A stretch of DNA of 64,000 nucleotides from Kineosporia aurantiaca JCM 3230 (GTDB lineage: Bacteria; Actinomycetota; Actinomycetes; Actinomycetales; Kineosporiaceae). Below the pieces are notes generated by a model. It was not told the origin of the DNA and did not search any database. It was given only the letters and a program-made list of their open reading frames with translations. Shown here piece by piece: positions 43,582 through 52,546 of this stretch. Both the position numbers and the translations under genes were made by a program. Position 1 is the first letter of the stretch. Every line of letters starts with the position of its first letter. The stretch spans positions 124,001 through 188,000 of the forward strand of contig JODP01000007.1 in the NCBI GenBank assembly GCA_000719025.1, written 5' to 3'.

Positions 43582-43747
43582 CGCTCCACCTCACCGCGCG
43601 CGGATTCCAGGCCCGGGAAGCTGAAGGCAGTCAGCTTCCCGGGCGGGGCGGAGAGCACTCGGCGCAGTTCTTGATCCATACGGCGAACCTAGTGGGGACC
43701 ACCGACAATCTGCGCGACCGGCGGGCGCCGGCTCACACATCCATGCG

Positions 43748-46198
43748 CTACTCCCCGAGGATCGCCCTGAGCGTCGGCGGCAGTTGCGTGGACCCGAGGT
43801 TGAGCGACTCCTCGGAAGCCACGGCCTCGGGAGCCGAAGCCTCCAGGCGCGGAAGCAGGCTCAGCCGATCCCCGTCGGTTCCGGCCACGCGCCCCACCCG
43901 GATCGTGATGTCGGCGGGCGCCACCGCGCGGACCTCGTCGGTGGGCACCCGCACCACGAACTCGAAGTCGTCCGGCTGGTAGATGTGGTGCTCGTCCGGC
44001 CCCGGCGAGCCCGGTTCGCTGAACGACCGGGAGACGGCCTGATCGCCGATGTCGCCCACGGCGACCGAGCGCCCGGCCACGATCACCTCGTGGGCCAGGG
44101 CGCCCTCTTCGGGCGCCGGCTCGACGAAGGGACCGGCGACCTGCTCGGCGCCGATCACCGAAAGCCGCCCGGACCGACTGCGTACCCGCAGCCGCAGGTA
44201 GGAATCAGCGTTGGCCACGACCAGCTCCTGTTCTGCAGGTTCCGAAGAACCGGTGGGCGCGGTGGCGAAGGGATCGGTCACCGCGTGCATGGCCCGGTTG
44301 CACACCGGGCAGTAGGCCGGGGTGTTGCTTCTCATCCGGCAGTTCACCACCGGCCGGTGGATGCCGGTGGAGAAGTTGCCGGCCCCGCCCTCGAACAGTC
44401 CGACGCCCTGGTTATCGTCCCATCCGGCGGGCTTGGGAGCGGTGTAGTCGTCGCCGCCGGTGGGGATCGGGGTGGTGGCGCCGACGGCCCAGCGCCATTT
44501 GAGCGTGGCCCGGTTGGTGTTGATGGTGACGTTGGCGGCGCCCGGTTCACCGCTGGTGTAGGTGTTGTTGAGGTTGTGGTACTCGTCGGCCAGGCCGCCG
44601 AGGGCGTGGCCGAACTCGTGCGCGACGGTGGACCAGGTCACTCCCAGAGGGAGGGTCAGGCGGCCGCCGCCTCCGCAGCCGCCGAAGCCAGGGTTGTTGA
44701 GCAGGAGCATGACGATGCGGCGGTCGGGCACCAGGTGGTCCAGCACGTTGGTCAGGGCGGAGGCGGTGTTGGGGCCGTCCTCGACCCAGCAGTGGGCCCA
44801 GTCGCCGTTGAAGACGGCGCCGAACGCGGTGTTCCGGGTGGTGCTGGCGGTGACGTTGCCGGCCGCGTCGTAGGTCTTGGTGCTGACGCCGGAGTCGACG
44901 GAGTTGACGTTGACCCGCACCAGGTTGAAGGAGCCCCGATTGGCGGAGAAGTAGTCGTTGGCGAAGAGACCGTTCGTCACCAGGGTGTCCACCGCGGTGT
45001 TGTAGGCGATCTGGTCGGCCGCCGTGAAGCCGTCACCGACGACGGCGATGGTGTACTTCGCGCCGAACGGGCCGTTGTCGATGAGTTTGGTGATGGACGC
45101 GTTGCTCTCGCCCCAGTAGGTCGTCCAGACGTGCTGGTCGTACCCGATCAGGAACAGGTCGAGGTTGAGTTCGGCCCGCGAGACCGCGGCGATCTGCTGA
45201 TGTTCCCAGTCGAACACCGCCTGGCCGGGCAGCGGGAACGGTTCGGGAGCCCAGCCGGTGGCGCCGCTCCAGTAGGTGCTCCAGAGCTTCTTGTCGTAGC
45301 CGACGACGAACAGGTCGAGATTGGCCTGAGCGCGCGAGACGGCGGCGATCTGCTGGTGTTCCCAGTCGAACACGGCCTGGCCGGGCAGCGGGAAGGGCGA
45401 GGGCGCCCAGCCGGTGCTGTCGCTCCAGTAGGTGCTCCAGAGTTTCTTGTCGTAGCCGATGACGAAGAGGTCGAGGTTGCCGGGAGCCCGGGACACGGCC
45501 GCGATCTGCTGGTGCTCAAAGTCGAAGACGGGATCGCCGGGGAGCGGGAAAGGTGATGGCGCCCAGCCCGTGTGGTCGCTCCAGTAGGTGCTCCAGAGTT
45601 TCTTGTCGTAGCCGATGACGAAGAGGTCCAGGTTGCCGGGAGCCCTTGAGACGGCGGCGATGTGCTGGTGCTGCCAGTCGAAGACCGGCTGTCCGGGCAG
45701 CGGGAAGGGCGAGGGCGCCCAGCCGGTCTGGTCACTCCAGTAGGTGCTCCAGAGCTTTTGGTCGTACCCGATGACGAAGAGGTCGAGATTGCCGGGAGCC
45801 CGGGACACGGCGGCGATCTGCTGGTGTTCCCAGTCGAAGACCGGCTGTCCGGGCAGCGGGAACGGCTCCGGCGCCCAGCCGGTCTGGTCGCTCCAGTACG
45901 TGGTCCAGAGCTTCTTGTCGTAGCCGATGACGAAGAGGTCCAGGTTGCCGGGAGTCCGCGAGACGGCGGCGATCTGCTGGTGTTCCCAGTCGAAAACCGC
46001 TTTCCCCGGTAGGGGAAACCACCCAGGCGCCCAGCCGGTCCGGTCGTTCCAGTAGGTGCTCCAGAGTTTCTTGTCGTATCCGATGACGAAGAGGTCCAGG
46101 TTGCCGGGGGCTCGTGAGACCGCGGCGATGCGCTGGTGTTGCCAGTCGAAGACGGCCTGCCCGGGCAGCGGGAAGGGGTCCCAATTCCAGTCCTGCAT
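43748..46198 (-). CDS. M64-family metallopeptidase with seven-repeat lectin-like propeller
   Basis: 816 residues from ATG 46198 (GGGAG 6 bases upstream). Residues 1-~365 are seven near-identical ~52-residue repeats (core FPLPGQ.VFDWEHQQIAA, LDLFVIGYDKKLW) like PLL-type seven-bladed fucose-binding lectins. The peptidase domain follows with VVGDGFTAADQ and the zinc site AHEFGHALGGLADEY of IgA-peptidase M64. A ~150-residue beta-rich tail ends the protein. No signal peptide is visible, which is odd for such a build. The repeats are also similar at DNA level, implying recent duplication or ongoing homogenisation. Confidence 0.88.
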   Translation of the reverse strand: MQDWNWDPFPLPGQAVFDWQHQRIAAVSRAPGNLDLFVIGYDKKLWSTYWNDRTGWAPGWFPLPGKAVFDWEHQQIAAVSRTPGNLDLFVIGYDKKLWTTYWSDQTGWAPEPFPLPGQPVFDWEHQQIAAVSRAPGNLDLFVIGYDQKLWSTYWSDQTGWAPSPFPLPGQPVFDWQHQHIAAVSRAPGNLDLFVIGYDKKLWSTYWSDHTGWAPSPFPLPGDPVFDFEHQQIAAVSRAPGNLDLFVIGYDKKLWSTYWSDSTGWAPSPFPLPGQAVFDWEHQQIAAVSRAQANLDLFVVGYDKKLWSTYWSGATGWAPEPFPLPGQAVFDWEHQQIAAVSRAELNLDLFLIGYDQHVWTTYWGESNASITKLIDNGPFGAKYTIAVVGDGFTAADQIAYNTAVDTLVTNGLFANDYFSANRGSFNLVRVNVNSVDSGVSTKTYDAAGNVTASTTRNTAFGAVFNGDWAHCWVEDGPNTASALTNVLDHLVPDRRIVMLLLNNPGFGGCGGGGRLTLPLGVTWSTVAHEFGHALGGLADEYHNLNNTYTSGEPGAANVTINTNRATLKWRWAVGATTPIPTGGDDYTAPKPAGWDDNQGVGLFEGGAGNFSTGIHRPVVNCRMRSNTPAYCPVCNRAMHAVTDPFATAPTGSSEPAEQELVVANADSYLRLRVRSRSGRLSVIGAEQVAGPFVEPAPEEGALAHEVIVAGRSVAVGDIGDQAVSRSFSEPGSPGPDEHHIYQPDDFEFVVRVPTDEVRAVAPADITIRVGRVAGTDGDRLSLLPRLEASAPEAVASEESLNLGSTQLPPTLRAILGE

Positions 46199-46393
46199 GA
46201 TCAACTCCCTGCGTCGGCGCATCGAGTAGGTCGATCTGAGGACACCGGCGCAGAAGTCTTCACAAGCCAGGGTGGGGAGCGCCCGCTGCGCACGGGGTCA
46301 TGCCCGGAACTATGGACCGGGGTATGCGCCGCCCAGCGGGGAGTCGGGTAAAGCTGCCTCTAGAGGCAAAGGCCGTCCGAACAGGCCGGATGC

Positions 46394-46421
46394 CGGGCCG
46401 GCGAGGCATCCCGCCGGCCCG
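46394..46421. terminator. Hairpin after the PQQ-propeller gene
   Basis: CGGGCCGGC (46394-46402) and GCCGGCCCG (46413-46421) form a perfect 9-base stem with a 10-base loop, 7 bases beyond the stop of the leftward gene ending at 46428. Confidence 0.65.
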
Positions 46422-46427
46422 ACGGGT

Positions 46428-48572
46428 TCAGCTGACGACGATCTTCCCGGTGTTCTGCGGGTAGATCGGGTCGTTGTAGAAGTACTCGCCCGGCCGGTCG
46501 AAGGTGTGCTCGAACGACTCACCCGGCATCAGGGTGCCGCTGTCGAACTCGTACTCGAAGAAGGCGGCGGCTCCGTGCGCGAAGTGGTTGCCCGCAGGGT
46601 TGACGAAAGTGATCTTGGTGCCCTTGGGAACGCTGAGATTCTGCGGGGACATGGCGTTCTGGGCGACCAGGTTCTCGGCGGTGCCGGGCGCGGAGGTCTT
46701 GGTGTCCCAGACCCGGCCCAGGGTGACGGTGTTCTTCGCGGTCTCGGCGGTGACGGCGGCGGTGCGGATCTGGTTGCGCTTGGACGGGGGAGTGGGCGCC
46801 TGGGCCGGAGCGACCGTGCCGCCGATCCTGAAGGCCCAGAGGTGATCGCCCTTGGGGATGTCGGGGTAGGGCAGGCCGTTTCCACCGGCGAACACCGCGA
46901 GATACTGCTCGCCGTCGATCTCGTAGGTGATCGGGCTGGTGTGCACGCCGGCGCCGCACTGGAAGCTCCAGAGCACCTCGGCGGTCTCGTCGTTCATGGC
47001 GTGCAGCACGCCGTCCGGGCCGCCCTGGAACATCAGGCGCCCGTCGGTGGTCAGAATGCCGTTGCCGTGGGCCAGCGACCATTCCTTCTCGATGCTCCAG
47101 ACCACCGTGTTGTCGCGAGGGTCGACGGCCGCGATGCCACCACCGAAGTACTCCCCGAGAGGGCGCGCGGTGTTGACCCGGCCGCCGACCGTGTTGGAGT
47201 AGGCCGAGTTGATCAGGCCGTAGCCGACGTAGATCCAGCCGGTGTTGGGGTTGAACGAGACCGCGGCCCAGTCGGCGCCGCCCCCGGCGCCCGGGAAGAT
47301 GATGGTGGCCCGGTCCCAGAAGGTGTCGAAGGCCCCGCCGACCGGGTAGAACGGCACCGGACGGGTGGGGTTGTCGAAGCGTGGTTTCTGCGGCATGAAC
47401 GACTCGCCCTTCGGGAAGGGCTGCGTGGGTGAGGTCTTCTGACGCGAGTCCTGCGGGACCGCTTCCTCGGTCACACCCTGGATCGCCGTGCCGTCCTTGC
47501 GGTCGAGGATGAAGTACATGCCGACCTTGCTGCCGTAGACCACGACCTTGCGGGTACGGCCCTTGACGGTGATGTCGGCCAGCACCGGCGCCATCACGTT
47601 GTCGTAGTCCCAGATGTCGTGGTGCACGGACTGGAAGTGCCAGCGCCGCTTGCCGGTCTTGGCGTCCAGGGCGACCAGGCAGTTGGAGAACAGGTTGTCC
47701 CCGGCCCGGGTCTCCCCGTTGGTCCGGGGGTAGGGGTTGCCGAAAGTCCAGTAGACCAGGCCCAGGTCGGGATCGATGGCCGGATGGATCCAGGGCACGG
47801 CCCCGCCGGTCTTCCAGCTCTCGCCGGCCCAGGTGTCGTTGCCGAATTCCCCGGGCCCGGGCGCCGACCAGAACGTCCACACCAGCTTGCCGGTCTTCGC
47901 GTCCAGGCAGTAGGCGCGCCCCCGGGCGCCGGCCGTACTGCCCTGCATGCCGACATAGATCAGGCCGTCCCAGTACACGACCGCCCCGGCCAGGGAGCCG
48001 ACCGATCCGCCGCACTGCCCGTTGGCCGGGTCGCACGGCTCAGGGTTGCCGACCGACGTGTCCTCGGTCAGCAGCAGGGTTTTCCAGACCACCTCGCCGG
48101 TCTTCTTGTTCAGGGCGTAGACGTTGTTCTCACCCGAGATGCTGAAGACCAGGCTGTCGCTGAGGGCGACGCCGCGCATGTTGGTGGAGTCGCTGCCCAC
48201 GCTCGTCTTCCACTTGGTCGCACCGGTGCGCCCGTCGATCGCGAAGACGTTCTGCTGCTGGGTCTGGACGTACAGCACACCCTTCTCGGCGACCACCGTG
48301 CTCTGCTGCGCCTGTGTCGTGTCGCCACCCTCCAGGTTCACGTGCCAGGCGCCACCGAGCTTCTTCACCGAGGAGCGGGTGATCTGTTTCAGCGGCGAAT
48401 GGTTCTGATTGCCGTAGTTGCCGCCCACTTTCGGGAAGTTGGCACCGACCGCGCCGAAGCTCTTCGGCTGAGGTGGCGTCGGCGAAGCGGCTTCGGCGGT
48501 CCCGGCGCGGGTGGCGAGGACGGCGCCGGCGGTCAGGGCGGAGGATCCGGTCAGGAACATGCGACGATGCAT
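46428..48572 (-). CDS. Exported PQQ-type propeller protein with degenerate cupredoxin domain
   Basis: 714 residues from ATG 48572 (CGAGGAG upstream). A signal with a basic start (HRRMFLTG) and cleavage near AEA exports it. Repeats of the GRTGATKWKT, DAKTGKLVWT and DAKTGKRRWHF type are the tryptophan-docking motifs of PQQ alcohol dehydrogenases, and GGADW is a typical blade. The last ~110 residues form a cupredoxin-like domain, but the sites expected for Cys, His and Met read N700, Y704 and N707, so type 1 copper binding is unlikely. No PQQ synthesis genes or cytochrome c domain are seen. Confidence 0.85.
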   Translation of the reverse strand: MHRRMFLTGSSALTAGAVLATRAGTAEAASPTPPQPKSFGAVGANFPKVGGNYGNQNHSPLKQITRSSVKKLGGAWHVNLEGGDTTQAQQSTVVAEKGVLYVQTQQQNVFAIDGRTGATKWKTSVGSDSTNMRGVALSDSLVFSISGENNVYALNKKTGEVVWKTLLLTEDTSVGNPEPCDPANGQCGGSVGSLAGAVVYWDGLIYVGMQGSTAGARGRAYCLDAKTGKLVWTFWSAPGPGEFGNDTWAGESWKTGGAVPWIHPAIDPDLGLVYWTFGNPYPRTNGETRAGDNLFSNCLVALDAKTGKRRWHFQSVHHDIWDYDNVMAPVLADITVKGRTRKVVVYGSKVGMYFILDRKDGTAIQGVTEEAVPQDSRQKTSPTQPFPKGESFMPQKPRFDNPTRPVPFYPVGGAFDTFWDRATIIFPGAGGGADWAAVSFNPNTGWIYVGYGLINSAYSNTVGGRVNTARPLGEYFGGGIAAVDPRDNTVVWSIEKEWSLAHGNGILTTDGRLMFQGGPDGVLHAMNDETAEVLWSFQCGAGVHTSPITYEIDGEQYLAVFAGGNGLPYPDIPKGDHLWAFRIGGTVAPAQAPTPPSKRNQIRTAAVTAETAKNTVTLGRVWDTKTSAPGTAENLVAQNAMSPQNLSVPKGTKITFVNPAGNHFAHGAAAFFEYEFDSGTLMPGESFEHTFDRPGEYFYNDPIYPQNTGKIVVS

Positions 48573-48827
48573 GAACGCTCCTCGAGTGAGTACCACTAGA
48601 CGGTACGAACGATCCATTCGACGGTAGAGGCGGATCGGGGTCCGCCACAAGACCGTTTCCCGCCGCATAAGCCAAAAGGACGTTTTAGGAGTCTTGCTCT
48701 GGAATGCGGGACCCCCGGGGGCCTATGGTCAACAGGCACTGGAATGCGTGGAACCCGGGAACCGCCTGATGGTCCCGATGTCGTGCTCCGTTCCGCGCAA
48801 CGTCGCGCAGGCCGAAGGGACACAGCC

Positions 48828-49820
48828 GTGAGAACTCATCCGATCGCCGCCCGCGGAGGGCCGCTGCTGATCGCGGCGGCCACCGCCGCCCTGATCAGCT
48901 GCCTGCTCTGGGCGCTGCCGGGCATCGCCGGGGCAAAAGCGTCGACTGCAGGCGCAAAGCCCGGCGGCGCAACCGAGCTGGGAGACCCGGAGTACGGCGT
49001 CTGCCGGGGGACCGATGCCCGGTGCTACCACGACTGGGGCAACTTCGACCCGTCCAAGGGGGTGAAGGTGCTGCTCTACACCCGCACCGCCGGCCCTCGT
49101 CACGCCAACCTCGGGCCGGCCCTGGCGGCCGGGCTGAACCCACCCCTGACCGACGCCAACGCCGCGCAGAAGGGCCTGATCGCCCTCGGTGCGGCCAACG
49201 GTTTCAGCGTCGACTACACCGAGGACGTCACCCAGCTGGCCACGGCCGGCGCCCTGATGAAGTACAACGTGGTGGTCTTCCTCAGCACCTCCCGCGACAC
49301 CCTGGACGACAACGCGCAGACGTCCCTGCGCCAGTACATCCGGGCCGGAGGCGGTTTCGTCGGCATCCACAACGCCTTCGGTACCGAGTACAACTGGCCC
49401 TGGTACGAAGGCCTCCTCGGCGGGGCCAATTTCTACGACCACGGCTCCTACCAGGCCGGTACCGTGCGCACCCTTGACCGTAAGGACACCTCCACGAAGG
49501 CGCTTCCGGCCACCTGGGACTGGAAGGACGAGTGGTACAACCTGGTTCCCTTCCCCTCCAAGGTGCGCCTGCTGGCGTCCGTCGACGAAAAGTCGCTGAC
49601 CCAGGGCGTGACCGGAAATCTCGGCCACCCCGGCCACGGCTTGAACCACCCGGTCGCCTGGTGCCAGTACTACGACGGCGGCCGGGCGTTCCTCACCACT
49701 CTCGGCCACGGCCAGACCGCGTTCGACCCGGCCTCTACGGATGCGGGGGACAAGAACTTCCAGAAGCTGATCGTCGGAGGCATCCTCTCCGCGGCCGGGG
49801 CCCAACCGTTCTGCCGCTGA
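48828..49820 (+). CDS. Secreted ThuA-like domain protein
   Basis: 330 residues from GTG 48828 (GAAGGGA upstream). An N-terminal signal peptide (long Ala/Leu run, IAGAKA cleavage) precedes a ThuA domain: KVLLYTRTAGPRH, YNVVVFLSTSRDTL, GGGFVGIHNAF and HPVAWCQYYDGGRAF. ThuA folds resemble class I glutamine amidotransferases and occur in bacterial secreted proteins with sugar-related roles. The exact activity is unknown. It diverges from the PQQ-propeller gene across 255 bases without an obvious palindrome and ends at a strong hairpin. Confidence 0.87.
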   Translation: MRTHPIAARGGPLLIAAATAALISCLLWALPGIAGAKASTAGAKPGGATELGDPEYGVCRGTDARCYHDWGNFDPSKGVKVLLYTRTAGPRHANLGPALAAGLNPPLTDANAAQKGLIALGAANGFSVDYTEDVTQLATAGALMKYNVVVFLSTSRDTLDDNAQTSLRQYIRAGGGFVGIHNAFGTEYNWPWYEGLLGGANFYDHGSYQAGTVRTLDRKDTSTKALPATWDWKDEWYNLVPFPSKVRLLASVDEKSLTQGVTGNLGHPGHGLNHPVAWCQYYDGGRAFLTTLGHGQTAFDPASTDAGDKNFQKLIVGGILSAAGAQPFCR

Positions 49821-49826
49821 GGCGAC

Positions 49827-49860
49827 CGCGTGGCTCCCTCGTCAGCGGGGGAGCCACGCG
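49827..49860. terminator. Bidirectional terminator
   Basis: A perfect 12-base stem, CGCGTGGCTCCC with GGGAGCCACGCG, around a 10-base loop lies exactly in the 45 bases between the converging ThuA and AroE-like genes. Confidence 0.8.
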
Positions 49861-49865
49861 AAGGT

Positions 49866-50720
49866 CTACTCGGCAGCGACCAGCTCGTGAAAATGCGCCG
49901 TCATCGCGGAAGCGTCCGGCGTCACGCCGGTGACCAGCTCGAAGGCCTCCACCGCCTGGTACACCGTCATTCCGGCGCCGTTCAGGGTGCGGCAGCCCGC
50001 GGCCTCGGCCGCTTTCAGAAGCGCGGTCTGCAACGGCCGGTAGACGATGTCCGCCACCCAGTGCTCGGGGCGCAGCAGCCCGACATCGAAGGCAACACCG
50101 GGGTGTTCGGCCATCCCGGTGGGCGTGCAGTGCACGAAACCGGCAACCGATGAGGTGAGCTGCTCCGGACGCCCGTGAGCAACCCGGGCATCCGGGAACA
50201 GTCCCTGCAACCGCTGGGCCAGCGTAACCGCCTGCTCCTCAAGGACGTCCACAATCAAGAGATTCCTGACCCCCAGGAACAAGAGGGCGTGACCGATGGA
50301 CATCCCGGCACCGCCCGCACCGACCAGTGCCACCGAACCGACATCCACCCCCGGTAACCCGGCCTTGAAGGAACGCACGAAACCGGTCCAGTCGGTGTTG
50401 TGCCCGGTGCGCTGTCCGCGCTTCAGCAGCACGGTGTTCACCGTTTGCAACGCCGCCGCCCGCTCGTCGAGTTCGTTCAGGTAGGGCAGGACCAGCGTCT
50501 TGCAGGGATGGGTGATGTTCAGCGCGTCATAGCCGAGAGCTTCGGCCAGATAGAGGACTTCGCCGATCTCCGAGGGGTCCAGGCCGTGCTCGGCCAGATC
50601 GACGGCCCGGTAGATGTAGGGCAGACCGAGGCGATCAGCGGCCCGCATGTGCAGGGCCGGCGTGAGCGAGGGTCCGACGCCGTTACCGACCAGCCCGACC
50701 AGGAAACGATGTTCAGCCAT
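49866..50720 (-). CDS. Shikimate/quinate dehydrogenase, AroE-like
   Basis: 284 residues. Substrate-binding motifs are GPSLTPALH and NITHPCKTL (catalytic Lys), NTDWTGF supplies Asn/Asp, and the NAD(P) loop is VGAGGAGMS. It interconverts shikimate and 3-dehydroshikimate (or quinate and 3-dehydroquinate). The first serine of the usual S-x-S pair is replaced (GPS-LT), a variation also met in quinate-preferring enzymes. It is the last gene of a leftward operon controlled by an IclR regulator and overlaps the upstream gene by 8 bases. The setting suggests catabolic use. Confidence 0.9.
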   Translation of the reverse strand: MAEHRFLVGLVGNGVGPSLTPALHMRAADRLGLPYIYRAVDLAEHGLDPSEIGEVLYLAEALGYDALNITHPCKTLVLPYLNELDERAAALQTVNTVLLKRGQRTGHNTDWTGFVRSFKAGLPGVDVGSVALVGAGGAGMSIGHALLFLGVRNLLIVDVLEEQAVTLAQRLQGLFPDARVAHGRPEQLTSSVAGFVHCTPTGMAEHPGVAFDVGLLRPEHWVADIVYRPLQTALLKAAEAAGCRTLNGAGMTVYQAVEAFELVTGVTPDASAMTAHFHELVAAE

Positions 50721-52512
50721 GACGACCTTCCAACAGGGAACGGTTCTGGGCGGCCAGACGCACCGGGGCGTTCGGGGCGCCGTACCCGTCGTAGCCCCCG
50801 ATCCGCTGGACTACTTCGAAGAACACCGAACCGACCGTCGGCGTGTAGAAATGCAGGAATTCGCCACCCCCGGAGCGGTCGTACATCAGGCCCAGCGAGC
50901 GCAGTTCGTCGACGAACCCCGGTCGAAGCCCGAACCGGGCCGCCAGGTCCTCGTAGTAGTTGCCCGGCACCGGCAGCGTGTCGATGGCGTTCTGGCCCAC
51001 GTACGAGATGATGTCGTCGGTGCGCAGAGCGATGTGCTGGGCCAGCGATCCGGGCCGGGCGCCGAAGGGGGCCACGTTCAGGACCAGACGGACGGCGTGC
51101 CCGGGATCGGTCATCACCTGGCTGGTCACCAGCCCGGAGGGCCCGGCCACCTGGGCGCTGCTGTCCACCTCCAGGCCGAGCAGGCTGCGGTGGAACAGCG
51201 TGGCCTCGGCGATGTCCTCCCACGGTTGCACCAGGTTCACGTGGTCGATCGCGGTAATGGTGGACGCGGTGGGCGGCGATCCGTGGGTGAACTCACCGAT
51301 CCAGGGCGGATCCTCCGAGCCGGAGGGTGGACACAGGAAGACCTCGCTGCCGTCAGGTGCTCGCACGCCGTGCAGCACGTCCTCGCCCTCGTGCACCCGC
51401 CGGAAGACCAGCGGGGCGCGCAGCAGGCCGGCCCGCGCCCGGGCCGCGCCGACATCGGGGAGATCCAGCCCGAGGGCGGCCAGCGTGGCCGTCTGCCCGC
51501 GGGCGTCCTGCTCGTTGAGGATGATCCGGGCCTGGCCGGCGGCCCAGAGCCGGACCGGACGGGACCGGTGCTGACCACGGTACCGAAACCCCAGTTGCTG
51601 GAGCAGGTTCTCGGCCGGTTCGGTGTTCTCGGCGCGGATCTCGGCGAAGGTGAACGCTTCCGGCGCGACCGGCGCGGTTCCGGCCGTGGGGGGATCGAGC
51701 AGCCGGGCCGTTCTCTCCTGCAGGTCGATCAGCGAGCGCAGGGCGTGCTGGGCCGTGCGGTCGGTGTCGGTCTGCCGGAAGACGTCGTTGAAGACCTCCA
51801 GCGACAGCGGGCCGGTGTAGCCGGCGCGCAGCACATGGGCGAGGAACTGCGGCAGGTCGAAGCTGCCCTCGCCGGGGAAGAGCCGGTGGTGGCGGCTCCA
51901 GCTCAGCACGTCCATGGTCAGTGCGGGCGCGTCGGCGAGCTGGACGAAGAAGATCCGGTCGGCCGGGATGTCCTGGATGGCGGCCGGGTCGTGACCGCGC
52001 GAGAGAATGTGGAACGAGTCCAGGCAGACCCCCAGATTCTCCTCGTCGACCGCCTGCACCAGCCGCCAGGCCTGGCGGTAGTCGTCGATGTGCCGCCCCC
52101 AGGCCAGCGCCTCGTAGGCAATGCGCACGTCGTACTTGCCCGCCAGCCGGGCCAGCTCGCGCAACTGGTCGCGGGCGACGATCGGGTCGCCGGTGGTCGC
52201 GGTCGCGACGTTGCTGCACACCAGCACGGTGCCGATGCCCAGCCGGCGCATCAGCGCGAACTTGGCCTCGGCCCGGCGCAGGTTGTCGGCCAGCGTGCCC
52301 GGATCGACGCCCTCGATGTCCCGCAGCGGCTGGTACAGCTCCAGCCGCAGGCCCAGCCGCTCGGCCAGGGCGCGGATCTCCTCCGGTGACTCCTCGGCGA
52401 CGACCAGGTCCGGCTCGAACAGCTCGACCCCGTCGAAACCGGCCCGGGCACACGCGTGCAGCTTGCCGACCAGATCCCCGCTCAGCGAGACGGTAGCGGT
52501 CGAGAGTCTCAT
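50713..52512 (-). CDS. 3-dehydroshikimate dehydratase, QuiC-like fusion (IolE-type + HPPD-like)
   Basis: 599 residues. The N-terminal TIM barrel shows the metal set E in YEALAWG, D/H in CLDSFH, and E in LEVFND. The C-terminal half is a 4-hydroxyphenylpyruvate-dioxygenase-like VOC pair with H in AIDHVNL, H in QHIALRTDD and E in FFEVVQR. This two-domain build is that of bacterial QuiC enzymes which turn 3-dehydroshikimate into protocatechuate. It lies 34 bases after the flavoprotein gene in the same operon. The C-terminal half is thought not to be essential for the dehydratase reaction. Confidence 0.88.
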   Translation of the reverse strand: MRLSTATVSLSGDLVGKLHACARAGFDGVELFEPDLVVAEESPEEIRALAERLGLRLELYQPLRDIEGVDPGTLADNLRRAEAKFALMRRLGIGTVLVCSNVATATTGDPIVARDQLRELARLAGKYDVRIAYEALAWGRHIDDYRQAWRLVQAVDEENLGVCLDSFHILSRGHDPAAIQDIPADRIFFVQLADAPALTMDVLSWSRHHRLFPGEGSFDLPQFLAHVLRAGYTGPLSLEVFNDVFRQTDTDRTAQHALRSLIDLQERTARLLDPPTAGTAPVAPEAFTFAEIRAENTEPAENLLQQLGFRYRGQHRSRPVRLWAAGQARIILNEQDARGQTATLAALGLDLPDVGAARARAGLLRAPLVFRRVHEGEDVLHGVRAPDGSEVFLCPPSGSEDPPWIGEFTHGSPPTASTITAIDHVNLVQPWEDIAEATLFHRSLLGLEVDSSAQVAGPSGLVTSQVMTDPGHAVRLVLNVAPFGARPGSLAQHIALRTDDIISYVGQNAIDTLPVPGNYYEDLAARFGLRPGFVDELRSLGLMYDRSGGGEFLHFYTPTVGSVFFEVVQRIGGYDGYGAPNAPVRLAAQNRSLLEGRHG

Positions 52513-52546
52513 GAATTGCCTCCTTGCACCTCATGAATGGGCACGT

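Noticed and set aside
45148..46198. Regular repeats in the metallopeptidase gene considered as a possible CRISPR-like or satellite array
   Set aside because: The ~156-base unit is in frame, codes for conserved propeller blades, and has no spacers.
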